Shown one piece after another: positions 47,341 to 56,300 of a stretch of 64,000 nucleotides of DNA. The stretch comes from Steromphala cineraria (lineage: Eukaryota > Mollusca > Gastropoda > Trochida > Trochidae), in the NCBI GenBank assembly GCA_916613615.1, contig OU744730.1, positions 29,200,882 through 29,264,881 of the forward strand, given 5' to 3'. A model generated the notes under the pieces. That model was not told the origin of the DNA, ran no database searches, and worked only from the letters and a program-made list of their open reading frames with translations. Both the position numbers and the translations under genes were made by a program. How positions within the stretch are numbered: the first letter of the stretch is position 1; every line of letters begins with the position of its first letter.

Positions 47341-50300
47341 CTGTGATAAGAGATAAAAAAGAAAGATTAGCTGGTTACCTTCACGAGTTAAAAAGAATGC
47401 AATGTGGTCATCGCTGTTGAAAAAAAAGAATTCCGTCATTAACTTGCCATACACTACCATAGGATTTTAGCAAATCACTTTCGTACAAAAGAAAGCTATT
47501 TAAAAGGAAATTACTATCGGCTATAAAGTCAAACGGAATCGTAGTTTCACTAGTTCACATGGCGAATGGTTATTACAGACAGTATATGATTATGTGATTG
47601 TATAATATTCTAATAAATAATATTCTAAAATTTAATATTTACAAAGCCAATATTCTTGGGAAATCTAAGGTGAATGAATGATACTGACAAATTTATTCAG
47701 AGAAGAACCTTTCAATTCACTGACAATGACAAATTTTCTCTGTGATGAAGAAATGCTTAAACACACATACATGTAAGTCAAGGGTCAATTCTTACAATAA
47801 CCTATATGTAATGGTTCAAAATCAGTATTTTCCTCCGAGTTATATAAATCACTTCACATTCTGATATAGTAAAATACCAATGTAACATTAACATACGATC
47901 TTCATGTCATTGAAGGCTACGTTAACCAAAACGATACATCGCCTCTCGAGAAGAAATCCATCTGAACTATGAAATGCATTCATGTTACAAAATAACAGAT
48001 AAGGAAAACAATTCAAAATAATCACTGGATGTGTGTATGGACAACCAACGTTATATAGAGGATATCTGTCTTTTCATGACTAATACCATGTTTATCTCAT
48101 CGAGTGAGATAGAACGTTTATATTTTCACGAGTGATGTTCATGTTTCATGTTGAGCCGCCGCTTGGAAGAGCCCGTCGCCATGGTAACAGTGTGAGAATT
48201 CATGACGAAAGACCATTGTTACATGACGTCAAAGTCTTGAACTTGACAAATAGCTGAGTCACTTTTGAAGATAAAATATAACATGAATCAAAATAATAAA
48301 TTGAACAGTTGTGTAGAATAACTTTTGCAGGTAACTTTCTGAGAAGTTCAGTTTCAGTGAGTAACTGTTACAGACAAACTCTATCTGAGTATAACCTTCA
48401 TTCAGGCATCTTAACAGAAAACGTGAACCTGAGAAATTAGTGTTTAATAACTGTTGCAGACAATCACAATATAACAAGAATGTTTGGTAAGTAACTGCTG
48501 CAGACATGGATAATCATACAAAAGGCTATGGTAAATAACTGCTGCAGACATGGATAATCATACAAAAGGCTGTTGTAAATAACTGCTACAGACATGGACA
48601 ATCTTACAATAGGCTCTGATAAATAACTGCTACAGACATGGACAATCTTACAATAGGCTGCGGTAAATAACTGCTACAGACATGGACAATCTTACAATAG
48701 GCTCTGGTAAATAACTGCTACAGACATGGACAACCTTACAATAGGCTGCGGTAAATAACTGCTACAGACATGGACAATCTTACAACAGGCTCTGGTAAAT
48801 AACTGCTACAGACATGGATAATCTTGCAATAGGCTGCGGTAAATAACTGCTGCAGACAAGACAATAAGAGTAAGTAAGGCTGAGGTAGATTACTGCTTCT
48901 GATAACTCTTACTGAAAATTGTGCCACACCTCTGTTTAAATCAATGAGCATTCAATTACTTAATTGCTGCTAAAAACAAAGATTATTTGAGGCCGTAAAT
49001 AAAAGCTTTTGTAACTGATGTGTATGGTATCAAATTAACTGAGGTTGAAAGGGTAAGTAACGTTTCCAGAGAGAGGGAATCTGTGAAGATCTGTTAAAGA
49101 TGGAAGATTCTGAGATGAACAAATATTTAAAAATCGTGAAGGCACAGGACAAATCGTCAAATAATCTACATATGATAGTCTTCATTCACAAAGTTCATTC
49201 AGTTCACATCTTGATGTAGTAAAGACCAATGTAATGTTACATTTTACATACGATCTGATCGTCGTTTACAGCTTCTTTAATTAAAATGATATATCACCTT
49301 TTGAGAGAAAGCTAATCTGATTTGTGAAATTGAATCATGTTTCAATTGTGCAAATACAGAAACAGTTCAAAATCACTTCTGGATATGTCGATGGAAAACA
49401 TCGTCAAGTAGACTTAACATAGTTGTTACATACGCTTTTGGTTTGTCTTTTCACATCCTCCTTTGTCAAACATGGTTACCCCTCTGAAACGAAAGTAAAA
49501 AGTAGCAATCCATGATTTTGAAAATTACTCAACGTTTTTGTGGATACAAGAGTTTTTTTTACGAACAAACACTTTTAATTGTATTAAAGCTACAATTATG
49601 AAATGTTTCCCAAGTAAAAACATCATCAAAATATCAATTTAGAAATATATATGTACATACGAAATTTGTTTGGTTTTCATCTATTGGGACCGCTGTAATC
49701 TATATTTGAAAGTTGAGGTGCTATTTTTGTGTGGAGTTTTTTTACTTAAAAGAGGATCTTAAGATCTTAAAAACAATATCCATCACCCCTTACATGTTGA
49801 AGCAATTTGTTCCCTGTTTAGGGAATGTCGCTGACTGATACGTTTGAATGGTGTACAAATACATAGCACTATGATGTCTACTTACGCACACTTTGCCACG
49901 CATTCATTAGAGAAGGTCTTCTTGATTACACCACATACTGGGTCCATAATCAGAGGACATGCACATTGTTTGTCTGCGGCGTCAGCTGAAAACAAAGTTG
50001 TGATCCAGATAACCTTGTACTGGTTAAGAAAGTTGCAAAGATGCATCGGCATTGGTAAGTAACACTGTTGTAAATAAAATTTACACGGAACAAAATTAAT
50101 AAATTAAACAGTTGTGATGAAAAGCTTTAAGAGGCTTCAGTGAGTAACTGGTATTAGGGTAACAAGGTAATAAGTGAAAACCTTATGCAGGTATTAATTA
50201 AGAAGCTTCAGCGAGTAACTGGTATTAGGGTGACAAGGTAATAAGTGAAAACGTTTAGCAGGTAAAATTAAGAAGCTTCAGTGAGTACCTGGTATTAGGG

Positions 50301-53300
50301 TGACAACGTAATAAGTGAAAACCTTTAGCAGGTAATAACTAAGAAGCTTAAGTGAGTAACTGGTATTAGGGTGACAAGGTAATAAGAGAAAACCTTTAGC
50401 AGGTAAAATTAAGAAGCTTCGGTGAGTAACTGGTAATAGGGTGACAGGGTAATAAGAGAAAACCTTTAGCAGGTAAAATTAAGAAGCTTCAGTGAGTAAC
50501 TAGTATTAGGGTGACAAGGTAATAAGTGAAAACCTTTAGCAGGTAAAATAAAGAAGCTTCAGTGAGTAACTGGTATTAGGCTGACAAGGTAATAAGAGAA
50601 AACCTTTAGCAGGTAAAATTAAGACGCTTCGGTGAGTACCTGGTATAAAGGTGATAAGGTAATAAGAGAAAACCTTTAGAAGGTAAAAATAAGAAGCTTC
50701 AGTGAGTAACTGGTATTAAGGTGACAAGGTAATAAGAGTAATTAGGGATGTGGTAAATAACTGCTCCTGATAACTCTTACTGCAAGTTTTGGCACAATTC
50801 TGTTGAACATTACTTAATGACCACTAAAAAGGTACACAAGCTTTTTTAAGAAGGTAAAATACTGTTCATATAAATGATCGGCATGGGCGTCACAAAAATC
50901 GGACTCTCGTTTCCAGAAAAAAAGTGAAAATTTGAAGATCACCCATTTAAACTATAATAGAAGATATACATTAGTGTTAGACACAGGTACATAGATTGTC
51001 AATCTCTCATAGAATAAGATTGTAGGTCAAATAACTTCTGACAAGCAACATATCTGATATTTCAGCAAGTATCATAACAAATCAAAAATGATATATCACC
51101 TTTTGAGAGAAAGCTAATCTGATTTGTGAAATTGAATCATGTTTCAATTGTGCAAATACAGAAACAGTTCAAAATCACTTCTGGATATGTCGATGGAAAA
51201 CATCGTCAAGTAGACTTAACATAGTTGTTACATACGCTTTTGGTTTGTCTTTTCACATTCTCCTTTGTCAAACATGGTTACCCCTCTGAAACGAAAGTAA
51301 AAAGTAGCAATCCATGATTTTGAAAATTACTCAACGTTTTTGTGGATACAAGAGTTTTTTTTACGAACAAACACTTTTAATTGTATTAAAGCTACAATTA
51401 TGAAATGTTTCCCAAGTAAAAACATCATCAAAATATCAATTTAGAAATATATATGTACAAACGAAATTTGTTTGGTTTTCATCTATTGGGACAGCTGTAA
51501 TCTATATTCGAAAGTTGAGGTGCTATTTTTGTGTGGAGGTTTTTTACTTAAAAGAGGATCTTAAGATCTTAAAAACAATATCCATCACCCCTTACATGTT
51601 GAAGCAATTTGTTCCCTGTTTAGGGAATGTCGCTGACTGATACGTTTGAATGGTGTACAAATACATAGCACTATGATGTCTACTTACGCACACTTTGCCA
51701 CGCATTCATTAGGGAAGGTCTTTTTGACGTTCTTGATTACACCACATACTGGGTCCATAATCAGAGGACATGCACATTGTTTGTCTGCGGCGTCAGCTGA
51801 AAACAAAGTTGTGATCCAGATAACCTTGTACTGGTTGAGAAAGTTGCGAAGATGCATCGGCATTGGTAAGTAACACTGTTGTAAATAAAATTTACACGGA
51901 ACAAAATTAATAAATTAAACAGTTGTGATGAAAACCTTTAAGAGGCTTCAGTGAGTAACTGGTATTAGGGTAACAAGGTAATAAGTGAAAACCTTATGCA
52001 GGTATTAATTAAGAAGCTTCAGCGAGTAACTGGTATTAGGGTGACAAGGTAATAAGTGAAAACGTTTAGCAGGTAAAATTAAGAAGCTTCAGTGAGTACC
52101 TGGTATTAGGGTGACAACGTAATAAGTGAAAACCTTTAGCAGGTAATAACTAAGAAGCTTAAGTGAGTAACTGGTATTAGGGTGACAAGGTAATAAGAGA
52201 AAACCTTTAGCAGGTAAAATTAAGAAGCTTCGGTGAGTAACTGGTAATAGGGTGACAGGGTAATAAGAGAAAACCTTTAGCAGGTAAAATTAAGAAGCTT
52301 CAGTGAGTAACTAGTATTAGGGTGACAAGGTAATAAGTGAAAACCTTTAGCAGGTAAAATAAAGAAGCTTCAGTGAGTAACTGGTATTAGGCTGACAAGG
52401 TAATAAGAGAAAACCTTTAGCAGGTAAAATTAAGACGCTTCGGTGAGTACCTGGTATAAAGGTGATAAGGTAATAAGAGAAAACCTTTAGAAGGTAAAAA
52501 TAAGAAGCTTCAGTGAGTAACTGGTATTAAGGTGACAAGGTAATAAGAGTAATTAGGGATGTGGTAAATAACTGCTCCTGATAACTCTTACTGCAAGTTT
52601 TGGCACAATTCTGTTGAACATTACTTAATGACCACTAAAAAGGTACACAAGCTTTTTTAAGAAGGTAAAATACTGTTCATATAAATGATCGGCATGGGCG
52701 TCACAAAAATCGGACTCTCGTTTCCAGAAAAAAAGTGAAAATTTGAAGATCACCCATTTAAACTATAATAGAAGATATACATTAGTGTTAGACACAGGTA
52801 CATAGATTGTCAATCTCTCATAGAATAAGATTGTAGGTCAAATAACTTCTGACAAGCAACATATCTGATATTTCAGCAAGTATCATAACAAATCAAAAAT
52901 GATATATCACCTTTTGAGAGAAAGCTAATCTGATTTGTGAAATTGAATCATGTTTCAATTGTGCAAATACAGAAACAGTTCAAAATCACTTCTGGATATG
53001 TCGATGGAAAACATCGTCAAGTAGACTTAACATAGTTGTTACATACGCTTTTGGTTTGTCTTTTCACATTCTCCTTTGTCAAACATGGTTACCCCTCTGA
53101 AACGAAAGTAAAAAGTAGCAATCCATGATTTTGAAAATTACTCAACGTTTTTGTGGATACAAGAGTTTTTTTTACGAACAAACACTTTTAATTGTATTAA
53201 AGCTACAATTATGAAATGTTTCCCAAGTAAAAACATCATCAAAATATCAATTTAGAAATATATATGTACAAACGAAATTTGTTTGGTTTTCATCAATTGG

Positions 53301-56300
53301 GACAGCTGTAATCTATATTCGAAAGTTGAGGTGCTATTTTTGTGTGGAGGTTTTTTACTTAAAAGAGGATCTTAAGATCTTAAAAACAATATCCATCACC
53401 CCTTACATGTTGAAGCAATTTGTTCCCTGTTTAGGGAATGTCGCTGACTGATACGTTTGAATGGTGTACAAATACATAGCACTATGATGTCTACTTACGC
53501 ACACTTTGCCACGCATTCATTAGGGAAGGTCTTTTTGACGTTCTTGATTACACCACATACTGGGTCCATAATCAGAGGACATGCACATTGTTTGTCTGCG
53601 GCGTCAGCTGAAAACAAAGTTGTGATCCAGATAACCTTGTACTGGTTGAGAAAGTTGCGAAGATGCATCGGCATTGGTAAGTAACACTGTTGTAAATAAA
53701 ATTTACACGGAACAAAATTAATAAATTAAACAGTTGTGATGAAAACCTTTAAGAGGCTTCAGTGAGTAACTGGTATTAGGGTAACAAGGTAATAAGTGAA
53801 AACGTTTAGCAGGTAAAATTAAGAAGCTTCAGTGAGTACCTGGTATTAGGGTGACAACGTAATAAGTGAAAACCTTTAGCAGGTAATAACTAAGAAGCTT
53901 CAGTGATTAACTGGTATTAGGGTGACAAGGTAATAAGAGAAAACCTTTAGCAGGTAAAATTAAGAAGCTTCAGTGAGTAACTGGTAATAGGGTGACAGGG
54001 TAATAAGAGAAAACCTTTAGCAGGTAAAATTAAGAAGCTTCAGTGAGTAACTAGTATTAGGGTGACAAGGTAATAAGTGAAAACCTTTAGCAGGTAAAAT
54101 AAAGAAGCTTCAGTGAGTAACTGGTATTAGGCTGACAAGGTAATAAGAGAAAACCTTTAGCAGGTAAAATTAAGAAGCTTCAGTGAGTAACTAGTATTAG
54201 GGTGACAAGGTAATAAGTGAAAACCTTTAGCAGGTAAAATAAAGAAGCTTCAGTGAGTAACTGGTATTAGGCTGACAAGGTAATAAGAGAAAACCTTTAG
54301 CAGGTAAAATTAAGAAGCTTCGGTGAGTACCTGGTATAAAGGTGATAAGGTAATAAGAGAAAACCTTTAGAAGGTAAAAATAAGAAGCTTCAGTGAGTAA
54401 CTGGTATTAAGGTGACAAGGTAATAAGAGTAATTATGGATGTGGTAAATAACTGCTCCTGATAACTCTTACTGCAAGTTTTGGCACAATTCTGTTGAACA
54501 TTACTTAATGACCACTAAAAAGGTACACAAGCTTTTTTAAGAAGGTAAAATACTGTTCATATAAATGATCGGCATGGGCGTCACAAAAATCGGACTCTCG
54601 TTTCCAGAAAAAAAGTGAAAATTTGAAGATCACCCATTTAAACTATAATAGAAGATATACATTAGTGTTAGACACAGGTACATAGATTGTCAATCTCTCA
54701 TAGAATAAGATTGTAGGTCAAATAACTTCTGACAAGCAACATATCTGATATTTCAGCAAGTATCATAACAAATCAAAAATGATATATCACCTTTTGAGAG
54801 AAAGCTAATCTGATTTGTGAAATTGAATCATGTTTCAATTGTGCAAATACAGAAACAGTTCAAAATCACTTCTGGATATGTCGATGGAAAACATCGTCAA
54901 GTAGACTTAACATAGTTGTTACATACGCTTTTGGTTTGTCTTTTCACATTCTCCTTTGTCAAACATGGTTACCCCTCTGAAACGAAAGTAAAAAGTAGCA
55001 ATCCATGATTTTGAAAATTACTCAACGTTTTTGTGGATACAAGAGTTTTTTTTACGAACAAACACTTTTAATTGTATAAAAGCTACAATTATGAAATGTT
55101 TCCCAAGTAAAAACATCATCAAAATATCAATTTAGAAATATATATGTACAAACGAAATTTGTTTGGTTTTCATCTATTGGGACAGCTGTAATCTATATTC
55201 GAAAGTTGAGGTGCTATTTTTGTGTGGAGGTTTTTTACTTAAAAGAGGATCTTAAGATCTTAAAAACAATATCCATCACCCCTTACATGTTGAAGCAATT
55301 TGTTCCCTGTTTAGGGAATGTCGCTGACTGATACGTTTGAATGGTGTACAAATACATAGCACTATGATGTCTACTTACGCACACTTTGCCACGCATTCAT
55401 TAGGGAAGGTCTTTTTGACGTTCTTGATTACACCACATACTGGGTCCATAATCAGAGGACATGCACATTGTTTGTCTGCGGCGTCAGCTGAAAACAAAGT
55501 TGTGATCCAGATAACCTTGTACTGGTAGAGAAAGTTGCGAAGATGCATCGGCATTGGTAAGTAACACTGTTGTAAATAAAATTTACACGGAACAAAATTA
55601 ATAAATTAAACAGTTGTGATGAAAACCTTTAAGAGGCTTCAGTGAGTAACTGGTATTAGGGTAACAAGGTAATAAGTGAAAACGTTTAGCAGGTAAAATT
55701 AAGAAGCTTCAGTGAGTACCTGGTATTAGGGTGACAACGTAATAAGTGAAAACCTTTAGCAGGTAATAACTAAGAAGCTTCAGTGATTAACTGGTATTAG
55801 GGTGACAAGGTAATAAGAGAAAACCTTTAGCAGGTAAAATTAAGAAGCTTCAGTGAGTAACTGGTAATAGGGTGACAGGGTAATAAGAGAAAACCTTTAG
55901 CAGGTAAAATTAAGAAGCTTCAGTGAGTAACTAGTATTAGGGTGACAAGGTAATAAGTGAAAACCTTTAGCAGGTAAAATAAAGAAGCTTCAGTGAGTAA
56001 CTGGTATTAGGCTGACAAGGTAATAAGAGAAAACCTTTAGCAGGTAAAATTAAGAAGCTTCGGTGAGTACCTGGTATAAAGGTGATAAGGTAATAAGAGA
56101 AAACCTTTAGAAGGTAAAAATAAGAAGCTTCAGTGAGTAACTGGTATTAAGGTGACAAAGTAATAAGAGTAATTAGGGATGTGGTAAATAACTGCTCCTG
56201 ATAACTCTTACTGCAAGTTTTGGCACAATTCTGTTGAACATTACTTAATGACCACTAAAAAGGTACACAAGCTTTTTTAAGAAGGTAAAATACTGTTCAT

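Larger units (their letters stand above)
49286..51087 (-). repeat. Tandem unit 5 (1802 bp), Kazal module K5
   Basis: Lowest-coordinate (most 3') of five tandem units running 49286-58690. Boundaries are set by the recurring ATGATATATCACCTTTTGAG. It contains exon B, a 402-bp intron, exon A, and about nine copies of the 70-bp minisatellite (50115-50736). Confidence 0.9.
51088..52898 (-). repeat. Tandem unit 4 (1811 bp), Kazal module K4
   Basis: Almost identical to unit 5, with the same nine-copy minisatellite. The nine-base length difference is exactly the coding insertion in exon A. Confidence 0.9.
52899..54778 (-). repeat. Tandem unit 3 (1880 bp), Kazal module K3
   Basis: As unit 4 but one minisatellite copy longer. 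Some minisatellite repeats are rearranged: an AGTATTAGG-type pair is repeated at 54040-54300. Confidence 0.9.
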
